In this document: positions 15,915 through 22,596 of the stretch, one piece after another | Layout: every line of letters starts with the position of its first letter | How positions within the stretch are numbered: the stretch's first letter is position 1 | IMG/VR virus record: IMGVR_UViG_3300030060_001445 | Span: 1-26,513 of that record | Strand: one strand, 5' to 3' | DNA: 26,513 bases | Source of the DNA: a virus | Notes under the pieces: model-generated | Database searches by the model: none | What the model saw: only the letters and a program-made list of their open reading frames with translations | Told to the model about the DNA's origin: nothing | Position numbers and translations under genes: made by a program

Positions 15915-16475
15915 CTACGCCCCCATTACCTTAAAACCGTTAACTCTTGTTGCAGTAGCAGAAGTATCTTTTGATCCACCACTATTTTGATGTACATATA
16001 TTTCATAATAATCTGTAGCTGTAGCCACAAAACTAATATTTCCATTTACTTGAACATCATCATTTACTCCTGTGTGCTGTCTAGCAATAGTTTCAACATT
16101 TGATCCGTTTTTATATAAAAACAAAGCTACATATTTACCATCAGTACCTAATTGCATATAAACTGTTGCATTTATACAATACTTACCTGCAATACCAGGA
16201 GTCCATCTTGAATTAGATGTATCCCATGTTCCATCACTATCGTAATATTCTGTGTCAAATGTTAATTTAGTGTTTGTTCCATTTGGAATTGATTGATCTC
16301 CTGAATCTTCAGCCGCAAAAGCTGGTGTCATATTTTGACCAGAAGCTAAAGTTGTTGTGCCAACACTATTGAGTGTTGCCCCTGACGGAATTGTCACAGT
16401 ATCACCTGACTCACCAATCGTAATTGACGATCCAGACTGCTTGATGATTTCGTTTACTTTAATTTGTGATACCAT
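15915..16475 (-). CDS. Tail-fibre protein with C1q-like C-terminal domain
   Basis: A 186-residue protein. The shared N-terminal module is at residues 1-40 (MVSQIKVNEIIKQ, then GDTVTIPSGATL at 24-35). The C-terminal domain has the outline of a C1q/TNF-like jelly roll: FDTEYYDSDGTW, then GIAGKYCINATVY, FLYKNGS and YYEIYVHQNSGG, ending FKVMGA. ATG at 16475 is chosen over an upstream ATG because AGGAG sits 6 bases before it and it overlaps the previous stop (TAATG). Jelly-roll C-terminal domains in phage fibres typically bind host surface glycans or proteins. Fold assignment is from pattern, not a search. Confidence 0.7.
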   Translation of the reverse strand: MVSQIKVNEIIKQSGSSITIGESGDTVTIPSGATLNSVGTTTLASGQNMTPAFAAEDSGDQSIPNGTNTKLTFDTEYYDSDGTWDTSNSRWTPGIAGKYCINATVYMQLGTDGKYVALFLYKNGSNVETIARQHTGVNDDVQVNGNISFVATATDYYEIYVHQNSGGSKDTSATATRVNGFKVMGA

Positions 16476-17023
16476 TATTCTCCTAATTTGTACCCATAAA
16501 ATGTGTATGGTGAACTCCAAGTGTCTCTACTACTACCTGATGGTTGATAAGCATATATTTCTATATAATCACTTACTGCTAAATCTAAAACTGCACTAAC
16601 TGTCATTCCCATATCTGTTGCATCTTTATATCTAAATTCTGCATAAGCATTTGATCCATTTTTATAAATATATAAAATTTGTTGTGAAGTCCAAGCGCCA
16701 CTTAACCAAGTTATTGTTCCTGTAATAAAATATTTTCCCGCAGCCCCTGACGGTACTGTAAATTTTGAACTTGCAAAAGCACTATCTGTATCAATCACTT
16801 CAGTTCCATAAGTTATTTTTGTAGCTGTAGCTGTTGCAATTCCTGTTTGATTTGCAGCAGATTTTGCGTACCACATTGGAGTGTTATCAGGAAAACCATT
16901 TGCAGTTCCACTATTCGTTAAGGTTGCTCCTGAAGGCACTGTTATGGTGTCACCTGACTCCCCAACTTGAATTGCGCTTCCCCCAGAAACTGGTGTAATT
17001 TTATTTACTTCAATTGTGCTCAT
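16475..17023 (-). CDS. Tail-fibre protein with C1q-like C-terminal domain
   Basis: A 182-residue protein with the shared N-terminal module (MSTIEVNKITPVSGG, GDTITVPSGATL at 24-35, then TNSGTANGF). The C-terminal jelly-roll-like domain shows GTEVIDTDSAF, FTVPSGAAGKYFITG, ILYIYKNGS and YIEIYAYQPSG, ending YGYKLGE. It is close in outline to the proteins at 15915, 19143 and 20138. The start overlaps the preceding gene by ATGA. Together with that gene (17020-17493) it forms a two-gene unit that appears again at 20138-21123. Confidence 0.72.
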   Translation of the reverse strand: MSTIEVNKITPVSGGSAIQVGESGDTITVPSGATLTNSGTANGFPDNTPMWYAKSAANQTGIATATATKITYGTEVIDTDSAFASSKFTVPSGAAGKYFITGTITWLSGAWTSQQILYIYKNGSNAYAEFRYKDATDMGMTVSAVLDLAVSDYIEIYAYQPSGSSRDTWSSPYTFYGYKLGE

Positions 17024-17493
17024 ACTATTACAAACGTTGCTCCTGTTGGTACGGTTAAAGTTTTACCAGACTGTACCGTGAATGGTCCGGCAACAAGTGC
17101 ATTATCACTTGCCGCTAAAGTTAAGTTTTGTGTCAAGGTTTGTACGTTTCTATACACACCATTGATTGTTGTTAACTTATCATAAGATATACTAGAATCT
17201 GCTGGAGTTCCAGCATCAAAACTATTTCCAAGTAAAATTCCAAAAAACGTATCAGTAGCTGCAGGTGGGCCTGTAAAGGCAATACTTGATCTAGTTGATC
17301 CAAAAGTAAATGCACTGTTAGGCTCCTGAATTACCCCTGATATAGAAATAATTAACTGGTTCAATGATGCCATCTCCACGGTGCTTCCACCTACTTGAAG
17401 AGTGAAATCAGTCTCGGATCCGTTAAATCCTGAACTAATATCATCGAGCTTCTCGAACGCGCCAAATGCTAATCCTGGTCCAATATATGCCAT
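17020..17493 (-). CDS. Tail-fibre base protein, MAYIG family (copy B)
   Basis: A 157-residue protein starting MAYIGPGLAFGAFEKLDDIS. Residues about 22-100 carry a T7 gp17 N-terminal-like beta domain pattern (FNGSETDFTLQ, LIISISGVIQEPN, FTFGSTRSSIAF). A linker region GVYRNVQTLTQNLTLAASDN follows, then a C-terminal strand set AGPFTVQSGKTLTVPTGATF. That final SGKTLTVPTGATF mirrors the module at the N-terminus of its partner genes. It likely anchors fibre chains to the tail. It is paralogous to 20680-21123. It starts one base after the stop of the small 17495 gene. Confidence 0.72.
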   Translation of the reverse strand: MAYIGPGLAFGAFEKLDDISSGFNGSETDFTLQVGGSTVEMASLNQLIISISGVIQEPNSAFTFGSTRSSIAFTGPPAATDTFFGILLGNSFDAGTPADSSISYDKLTTINGVYRNVQTLTQNLTLAASDNALVAGPFTVQSGKTLTVPTGATFVIV

Positions 17494-17494
17494 A

Positions 17495-17689
17495 CTATTT
17501 AGCGTCCTCTATCGCTTGTAATCTTTGTTGTTCAGTATTAATTTGTTCATCAGTAATGCTAGTTGGGTTATCATCATGCCACTCAATATCTTTTTCATTT
17601 CTAACAGTAACTACTGCATCATTTTTTAAACTTAAAATTGCTTCAAGTTTTGTTACAATCATTTTATTTTGTGTATCATCAAATATCAT
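17495..17689 (-). CDS. Small chaperone-like protein, truncated relative
   Basis: A 64-residue protein. Residues about 10-45 (MIVTKLEAILSLKNDAVVTV then RNEKDIEWHDDNPTSI) closely match the first half of the 104-residue gene at 18284-18598 (VFDAILSLNANAKVVVRNNA). The C-terminal segment of that relative, with SYPSIQDQLDMQYWD, is missing here, so this may be a shortened copy or a single-domain version. GGAG lies 8 bases before the ATG, and the ATG overlaps the preceding fibre stop (ATGA). A fibre assembly role is inferred from location after a fibre gene. Confidence 0.6.
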   Translation of the reverse strand: MIFDDTQNKMIVTKLEAILSLKNDAVVTVRNEKDIEWHDDNPTSITDEQINTEQQRLQAIEDAK

Positions 17690-18282
17690 ACTGAAATCTC
17701 CATAAAGGTATAACCAAAAGAAGTTTCAGTATTTGTATCTCCGTAATAAACATGGTTTTCACTTGAGTTCTCTGCTTTGAATTGAACAGTAGCAGTTACA
17801 GTTACATTACCACTTCCTGAAGCCGTAGTTAAAAGACCAGCATGGCTTGTGCCATACATTCTTATAATATTAAAACCGGCATTTTGATTTTGCAAAATAA
17901 TTTCATTTGTTGTAGCTGTGTTAGAGCCATCAGATAGACTTACTCGTAAAACGCCATTGTAATTGTTAGTACCAGTATTGCTCCATTGAATACTATTAGC
18001 AAAGAAAAGAACTTTGTTACCTTTAGCAACACTAATTGTCGTTCCTAAAGTTTCAGCAGTAGTAAAAGATGTGTTAGTTGTGTTAGCTGTGGTGTTACCT
18101 CCATCAGTAGCATTTACAACTTGTAAAACTTTACCTGCGTCTACAGCTGAACTAGCTAAAGTCGTTGTACCAGTAAATTTTAAAAACTGATCTGTGGTTC
18201 CAGATGCTAAACCTGTTCCACCATTAGCTACAGGGATTGTTCCTGTTATTCCTTTTGTTACGTCTATCGTTGCAAATGCCAT
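17686..18282 (-). CDS. Tail-fibre protein with NGGTG N-terminal module
   Basis: A 198-residue protein. N-terminal residues about 12-58 contain GTIPVANGGTGLASGTTDQF then LKFTGTTTLASSAVDAGKVL, clearly homologous to the 14295-14912 protein at both the protein and DNA level (18155-18231 against 14767-14846 on this strand's complement). The C-terminal domain is different from that gene in detail: FTTAETLGTTISVAKGNKVL, then a variable middle and GYTFMEISV. It is followed by the 64-residue chaperone-like gene (ATGA overlap). A receptor-binding fibre is inferred. Confidence 0.72.
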   Translation of the reverse strand: MAFATIDVTKGITGTIPVANGGTGLASGTTDQFLKFTGTTTLASSAVDAGKVLQVVNATDGGNTTANTTNTSFTTAETLGTTISVAKGNKVLFFANSIQWSNTGTNNYNGVLRVSLSDGSNTATTNEIILQNQNAGFNIIRMYGTSHAGLLTTASGSGNVTVTATVQFKAENSSENHVYYGDTNTETSFGYTFMEISV

Positions 18283-18283
18283 G

Positions 18284-18598
18284 TTATCCTTTAGGGTTAT
18301 CCGATTTTACTTTAGCAATAGCTGTTTGCCAAGTTGTTGTTGAATTAACTTTATCCCAGTATTGCATGTCTAATTGATCTTGAATACTTGGGTAAGATTC
18401 TGCTCTGTCTCTTTGATATTGATTATTATCATATTGTGTTTGTAATTCTGCCATTTTTGTTTTTATATCTGCTTTAGATATTTCTGGTGTTCCATCTAAC
18501 CACTCTATTTCACAATTATCTATATCAGCGTTATTTCGTACAACAACTTTTGCATTAGCATTTAAACTTAATATTGCGTCAAAAACTTTTATAATCAT
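18284..18598 (-). CDS. Tail-fibre assembly chaperone-like protein
   Basis: A 104-residue protein. The N-terminal half (AILSLNANAKVVVRNNADID then EIEWLDGTPEI) matches the 64-residue protein at 17495. The C-terminal part has QRDRAESYPSIQDQLDMQYW, an RxxxYPxIxDQLDxxYWD pattern typical of fibre assembly chaperone/XkdW-like proteins in T4-like and marine phages. A similar tail (RKAAYGDIGDQLDEIFKDID) is found in the 19775 gene. GGAGG lies 7 bases before the ATG, which overlaps the upstream fibre stop (ATGA). Confidence 0.7.
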   Translation of the reverse strand: MIIKVFDAILSLNANAKVVVRNNADIDNCEIEWLDGTPEISKADIKTKMAELQTQYDNNQYQRDRAESYPSIQDQLDMQYWDKVNSTTTWQTAIAKVKSDNPKG

Positions 18599-19146
18599 GC
18601 TAAAACCTCCATTAATGTTATTGTACTATCAGAAGCATTAGTATTTACAGAAACATTAGAACTATTTGCTGAAGAAGCAAATACTGTTCGGTAATTTGTT
18701 TCTGAAGTTGTGCTTGGACTATCTAAATAACAAACAGAAGATGAGCCAACATAGTTAGAAGCTGTACCATTATTATAACCTGCATCATTTTCAAATTGAT
18801 GTATATCAGTGGTTCCTCTTTGTAATTTTATTTGGCATTTAGTATTACTGCTGTTTTTACCAACCCCAGCTTGAGTAACTATAATTAAAACTTTTGAAGA
18901 TGTAGATGTTGGAGTAATATTAGTATTTAAACCTGTTGTAACATAAGTTGACGAACTACTTACAACTTCTGTGTTGTTAATTGCATTAATTACTTGACCT
19001 ATTTTACCAAAAGCTGTTGGCACGGTTGTGCCTTGATTAGAAAGCGTTGCTCCTGAAGGAATAGTAATGGTATCCCCTGACTGGCCCACGGTAATGGTAC
19101 CTGTCCCGGTTCTCTTAAGTATAGTGTCAACTTTAAGTGTGCTCAT
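18595..19146 (-). CDS. Tail-fibre protein, shared module plus SxxILxxDSP domain
   Basis: A 183-residue protein with the shared N-terminal module (MSTLKVDTILKRTG, GDTITIPSGATL at 24-35, NQGTTVPTAFG). Its C-terminal domain has SSSTYVTTGLNTNITPTSTS then SKVLIIVTQ, a variable middle, YLDSPSTTSETNYRT and TLMEVLA. This outline recurs in the 14295 protein, which has an unrelated N-terminal module, so the two look like products of domain exchange. It is followed by the 104-residue chaperone-like gene with an ATGA overlap. Confidence 0.72.
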   Translation of the reverse strand: MSTLKVDTILKRTGTGTITVGQSGDTITIPSGATLSNQGTTVPTAFGKIGQVINAINNTEVVSSSSTYVTTGLNTNITPTSTSSKVLIIVTQAGVGKNSSNTKCQIKLQRGTTDIHQFENDAGYNNGTASNYVGSSSVCYLDSPSTTSETNYRTVFASSANSSNVSVNTNASDSTITLMEVLA

Positions 19147-19763
19147 GATGAAATCCTAAATCCTGAAAATGTCATTCTTCCACCTTGGTTTAAATCTCTA
19201 GCCGATCCATAATTTTGCCAAGTATAAACTCTCATAGTATCTCCTACAGCTAAATTAAAACAACCTGATACTTGTTGTGCTATATTTTGTGCAGAGGTTC
19301 CCTTATGAAAATAGTCTATACCAATAGCTAATCCACCAGTTGCTGATATTGCTGTTTGATTATTTTTAGAAAGCCAAAAATTACAAATATTAATATCTCC
19401 ATTATCATCATAACCACCTGTTACAAAGAAAGCATACTTCCCTCCTTTACCTGCAGGAACTGTAAAAATTCCTGTGCTATTATCATAAGCAGAATCAGTG
19501 TCATAAATTTCAGTATCAAAAATAACAACTGTACTTGTAGTGTTTGGAATAGACTGTGCAGAACTTCTTACAGCTTTAATAGAAGGAGTATTAGTTTCAC
19601 CAAAGCCCGTAGCCGTCCCACTGTTAGCAATGGTTACCCCTGCCGGGATGTTTACCGTATCGCCTGAAACGCCTAAATTAATAGTAGTCGTGTTCGTGCT
19701 ACCAATTTGCATGGTAGACGTTCCAGATCTGGTATCAATAGTATCTACTAATACTTTACTCAA
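19143..19763 (-). CDS. Tail-fibre protein with C1q-like domain, TTG start
   Basis: A 206-residue protein. The shared module is at residues 1-55, with a 10-residue insertion (STNTTTINLG) before GDTVNIPAGVTI at 34-45. The C-terminal jelly-roll-like domain shows FDTEIYDTDSAY, FTVPAGKGGKYAFFVTG, FWLSKNNQ and MRVYTWQNYGSARD, ending FSGFRISS. The start codon is TTG at 19763: GGAG lies 6 bases upstream and the homologous M-S-x-x-x-V-D opening begins exactly there. It overlaps the next gene by ATGA. Likely a receptor-binding fibre. Confidence 0.7.
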   Translation of the reverse strand: MSKVLVDTIDTRSGTSTMQIGSTNTTTINLGVSGDTVNIPAGVTIANSGTATGFGETNTPSIKAVRSSAQSIPNTTSTVVIFDTEIYDTDSAYDNSTGIFTVPAGKGGKYAFFVTGGYDDNGDINICNFWLSKNNQTAISATGGLAIGIDYFHKGTSAQNIAQQVSGCFNLAVGDTMRVYTWQNYGSARDLNQGGRMTFSGFRISS

Positions 19764-19774
19764 TTTTTACTCCT

Positions 19775-20113
19775 TTAAGACTTAGGGTTAGCATCTTTGA
19801 CCGCTTGAATACGTGTTTTCCACGCATCAATATCTTTAAATATCTCATCAAGCTGATCGCCAATATCACCATAAGCCGCTTTTCTTGTAGCTCTTACAGT
19901 ATTGTTTGTCTCTTCTGTGTTTCCAGCCGTATCATGTGCTGCTAGGTCGGAGTCAGATGGCTGTGCCAATCCGTCAACGCTCCAGCTTTTTATGTACGGG
20001 CCTTTACCGTCAGAGTCATCCTGTAAAGCTACATTACCTGTACTGGGATTGAAATCAGCCGTTTTGCTGTTCGCCTCACAGTAAAGCTTTATCTTAGTTG
20101 ATAGACTTGCCAT
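19775..20113 (-). CDS. XkdW-like / tail-fibre assembly chaperone-like protein
   Basis: A 112-residue protein. The C-terminal half, RATRKAAYGDIGDQLDEIFK then DIDAWKTRIQAVKDANPKS, is the YxDIGDQLDxIxKD-type pattern of cyanophage and marine-phage proteins annotated as XkdW-like or fibre chaperones. The N-terminal half (KIKLYCEANSKTADFNPSTG through GPYIKSWSVDGLAQPSDSDL) looks like a small beta domain. GGAGG lies 5 bases before the ATG. It sits between two fibre genes, with 24 free bases after the upstream gene. The chaperone role is inferred. Confidence 0.68.
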   Translation of the reverse strand: MASLSTKIKLYCEANSKTADFNPSTGNVALQDDSDGKGPYIKSWSVDGLAQPSDSDLAAHDTAGNTEETNNTVRATRKAAYGDIGDQLDEIFKDIDAWKTRIQAVKDANPKS

Positions 20114-20137
20114 ATAGACCTCCTTTTAAAATTGTTA

Positions 20138-20680
20138 TCATGTTATTAATTTATACCCCATCAAAAACAAATCAAAAATAGCTGCTGCTCCTCCTGAATT
20201 TTGATAGCCACTCAGCTCAATATAATCTGAACTTCCATTCATATCTACTATATAAGATTGTGATACACTTGGATAAGAAGAAGAAACTATATTAGTTTCT
20301 CCTACTGAATTACCTAAACCTGATCCATTCTTTTTTATAAGAATTTGGAACCTTGCTGTTGCACCAATATTATCTGCTCTCATACTATAAAAAAACACAT
20401 ACTTTCCTGCTTCTTGTGGTGTGTATTTATCACTAGAAAACCAACTATCTAAATCAAAAATTTCTGAGAAACCAGTAATTAATGTGTCAGCTGCATTAGC
20501 CATACTGAATGTTGCTTTATATACATGGAATGCACCAGCATTAGTTCCACCAAATCCTGTTTGAGTTCCATTGTTTGTAATCGTTGCTCCAGATGGTATT
20601 GTGATTGTGTCCCCTGAGCTACCAATCTCTAAAGCTGTTCCTGATTGTGGATCTAATTTATCTACGAATAAAGTTCCCAT
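20138..20680 (-). CDS. Tail-fibre protein with C1q-like C-terminal domain
   Basis: A 180-residue protein with the shared N-terminal module (MGTLFVDKLDPQSG, GDTITIPSGATI at 23-34, TNNGTQTGFGG). The C-terminal domain has a jelly-roll-like outline: FSEIFDLDSWF, YTPQEAGKYVFFYSM, ILIKKNGSG and YIELSGYQNSGG, ending LMGYKLIT. The start overlaps the stop of the MAYIG-family gene before it (TAATG), repeating the arrangement at 16475-17493. Likely receptor-binding. Confidence 0.72.
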   Translation of the reverse strand: MGTLFVDKLDPQSGTALEIGSSGDTITIPSGATITNNGTQTGFGGTNAGAFHVYKATFSMANAADTLITGFSEIFDLDSWFSSDKYTPQEAGKYVFFYSMRADNIGATARFQILIKKNGSGLGNSVGETNIVSSSYPSVSQSYIVDMNGSSDYIELSGYQNSGGAAAIFDLFLMGYKLIT

Positions 20681-21123
20681 TATATTATTGTCAATGTCCC
20701 TTCTACTGTTACCGAACCAGTAAAATTAATTGGTCCTGCGGCAAACGCATTTTGCGCACTAGTTATTGTTACTGTCGATGTTACAGTGGCTAAGTTTAAA
20801 TACATACCGTTAAAGCTTGGGTTAATTGCAGTATGGTCAACGCTACCAGTAGCTGGTGTTTGATAACCAATTGCTGCTCCAATAAATACAACATAAGCTG
20901 CATCCGAACCTGATAATGTACTTGAACCAGTTCCTAAAGTTGTACCACTTGCAGTGTAATCTACATCTGGTTTTTGTACAACATTGTTAACTACGAATCT
21001 TACAGAAGAAGAATCAGAAACTGATTGGTCTAAAGAAAAGCTTTGAGCAGAACCATCACCAGTGATGGTTTGAGTTGCCATTGCTTTATATACATCAGAA
21101 CTACTTGGACCTATATACGCCAT
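20680..21123 (-). CDS. Tail-fibre base protein, MAYIG family (copy A)
   Basis: A 147-residue protein starting MAYIGPSSSDVYKAMATQTI. Residues about 15-85 match the T7 gp17 N-terminal-like pattern: GDGSAQSFSLDQSV, VRFVVNNVVQKPDVDYTASG, then AAYVVFIGAAIG. After that, FNGMYLNLATVTSTVTITSA and NAFAAGPINFTGSVTVEGTL form a strand-rich end like that of 17020-17493, its paralogue. GGAG precedes the ATG. It likely attaches fibre chains to the tail and is coupled (TAATG) to the C1q-like fibre after it. Confidence 0.72.
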   Translation of the reverse strand: MAYIGPSSSDVYKAMATQTITGDGSAQSFSLDQSVSDSSSVRFVVNNVVQKPDVDYTASGTTLGTGSSTLSGSDAAYVVFIGAAIGYQTPATGSVDHTAINPSFNGMYLNLATVTSTVTITSAQNAFAAGPINFTGSVTVEGTLTII

Positions 21124-21130
21124 GACTCTC

Positions 21131-21487
21131 CTACGTGCTTATACTATCTATATATGATACCCAAACATTCAAACTATTGGCAGTATCGGATTTTGCCTTC
21201 AAAGCGTCAGTGCTTTGAACTACAATTTTTGAGCCACCATCAATCAATTCTATACTGGATCCTTGAGGAATGCTTACATTTTTTACAATGTAAGAATCAG
21301 CTGATCCACCACTAGCTGTGCTAGTAATATAGACATCTGCTTGAATTGTTTGTGTTACTATATTGGTTAATCTTATTCCTATTAAAGCGTCGTCTGAATT
21401 TGCCGTTATTATAGTACGTGGTGTCGTACCAATAGCTACATCTCCTGAACCATCCGCTGCAACTGCTCTCTCAAAATCTTGTGCCAT
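21131..21487 (-). CDS. Small beta-rich virion-type protein
   Basis: A 118-residue protein starting MAQDFERAVAADGSGDVAIG. The body (ALIGIRLTNIVTQTIQADVY, SIPQGSSIELIDGGSKIVVQ, VWVSYIDS) is the same kind of small beta-sandwich as the 9160-9492 protein. ATG at 21487 is preferred over an in-frame ATG at 21523: AAGGAT sits 5 bases upstream and the choice avoids overlap with the preceding gene. Probably a tail or head decoration protein; the role is inferred. Confidence 0.7.
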   Translation of the reverse strand: MAQDFERAVAADGSGDVAIGTTPRTIITANSDDALIGIRLTNIVTQTIQADVYITSTASGGSADSYIVKNVSIPQGSSIELIDGGSKIVVQSTDALKAKSDTANSLNVWVSYIDSIST

Positions 21488-21500
21488 ATCTATCCTTGTA

Positions 21501-22118
21501 TCATAGGGCGACGGCCATTGCAATCACGAAGCCAGCGGAAGCCCCTGCGGTTCCACTTGATGCTGTTGTAATTCTACCTTTAGCGTCTACTGTTAAATTT
21601 GTTGATGTATAACTTGCTGCACTTACTCCTGAAGTAGCTAAAGTTAAAGCACCACTTGAAGCTAAAGTTGCATCTCCTGATACAGCTACTTCTTCAAAAC
21701 TTGCTCCATCTCCTACTAAAATTTTACCTGAAGTATTATCTGGTAAAGAAAGAGTTCCTCCAATAGTTAAATTATTACCAATTGAAACATTGTCACTGTT
21801 ATCCTCCACCACTGCTTTACTTGCCGGTAAAGCACAAAATACATTTTTTGTTCCTGCACTAAAATCAACAGCACTATCACTATTAGAACTAGTGTAAACA
21901 TTAGTTCTAGCAATATTAGCACTTGATCCATCTAAAGTTCCATGTCCTACTTCCCACTCATTAGCTGTTTGATGAGCAATAACATAGTAAGTAGTATTAC
22001 TATTACCTATTCCAGCAGAAAATGCCTCAAAACCACTTACTGCACCAGCAAGCGCAAAGCTCCCTGTTCCAGTAGTTGTCGAGGTTTCTTTTACTCGATC
22101 ATTAAGGACAAACGCCAT
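21501..22118 (-). CDS. Tail-fibre-type protein
   Basis: A 205-residue protein starting MAFVLNDRVKETSTTTGTGS. Its first 115 residues (FALAGAVSGFEAFSAG, YYVIAHQTANEWEVGHGTL, SSNSDSAVDFSAGTKNVFCA) form a well-known N-terminal domain of phage tail fibres in which a VKETSxTTGTG start is followed by a W-E-VGxGT segment. The rest has fibre-repeat elements (NVSIGNNLTIGGTLSLPDNT, KGRITTASSG). The short hydrophobic end AGFVIAMAVAL suggests a terminal strand cluster. Only a weak ribosome binding site is visible. It is the first gene of the fibre array and probably a main tail-fibre shaft component. Confidence 0.72.
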   Translation of the reverse strand: MAFVLNDRVKETSTTTGTGSFALAGAVSGFEAFSAGIGNSNTTYYVIAHQTANEWEVGHGTLDGSSANIARTNVYTSSNSDSAVDFSAGTKNVFCALPASKAVVEDNSDNVSIGNNLTIGGTLSLPDNTSGKILVGDGASFEEVAVSGDATLASSGALTLATSGVSAASYTSTNLTVDAKGRITTASSGTAGASAGFVIAMAVAL

Positions 22119-22127
22119 GTCGTTGCC

Positions 22128-22586
22128 CTACGATAGTCTTAATATTGCATTAGTTGTGTCAGCAGCAGGGAAAGTAATTGTAAACGTTCCATTAGATGCA
22201 GTGAAATCTGCACCGAACGCTAAAATACAAACAGCATCCGTAGTTCCTGAACCACCGTCAGTTGTTGTATTATAAATCATTGCTCCATTTGCTGTAAAAC
22301 TAGCTGATGTCCATTGTGGATTTGTACTCCAGTCTACATATGCTGTACTTGCACTTGTTCCACCTGTTACAGATTGATTCTGTAAAGTAAGTCCACCTGC
22401 AGTATAAGCACTACCAGAAGTATTTGTAACTTCGTTTGATGTTGAATAATCTTCCGTAGTTGCACCTAAACTTGCACTTGATGTGAACAAAGCAATTTTA
22501 AAAGTATTACCTCCGTTTGCAAAATCATGAAATCCTTTTAATAGATCTCTTTTAAATGTATTGCATACCGCTTGTGATATAGCCAT
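22128..22586 (-). CDS. Conserved-type marine phage structural protein
   Basis: A 152-residue protein starting MAISQAVCNTFKRDLLKGFH, a start I recall from many environmental phages (MAxxQAVCxxFKxxLLxGxH). The rest is beta-rich: FKIALFTSSASLGATTEDYS, GGLTLQNQSVTGGTS, AVCILAFGADFTASNGTFTI. ATG at 22586 has AAGGAG 6 bases upstream; an in-frame start 90 bases earlier would overlap the adaptor gene and is rejected. It is likely a virion surface or tail protein; no function is established. Confidence 0.74.
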   Translation of the reverse strand: MAISQAVCNTFKRDLLKGFHDFANGGNTFKIALFTSSASLGATTEDYSTSNEVTNTSGSAYTAGGLTLQNQSVTGGTSASTAYVDWSTNPQWTSASFTANGAMIYNTTTDGGSGTTDAVCILAFGADFTASNGTFTITFPAADTTNAILRLS

Positions 22587-22596
22587 TTTTATCTCC

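Noticed and set aside
11496-22118. A diversity-generating retroelement acting on the fibre tips
   Set aside because: No reverse transcriptase gene and no template/variable repeat pair with adenine-specific differences was seen; the pattern fits recombination of modules better. A distant element outside the window cannot be excluded.
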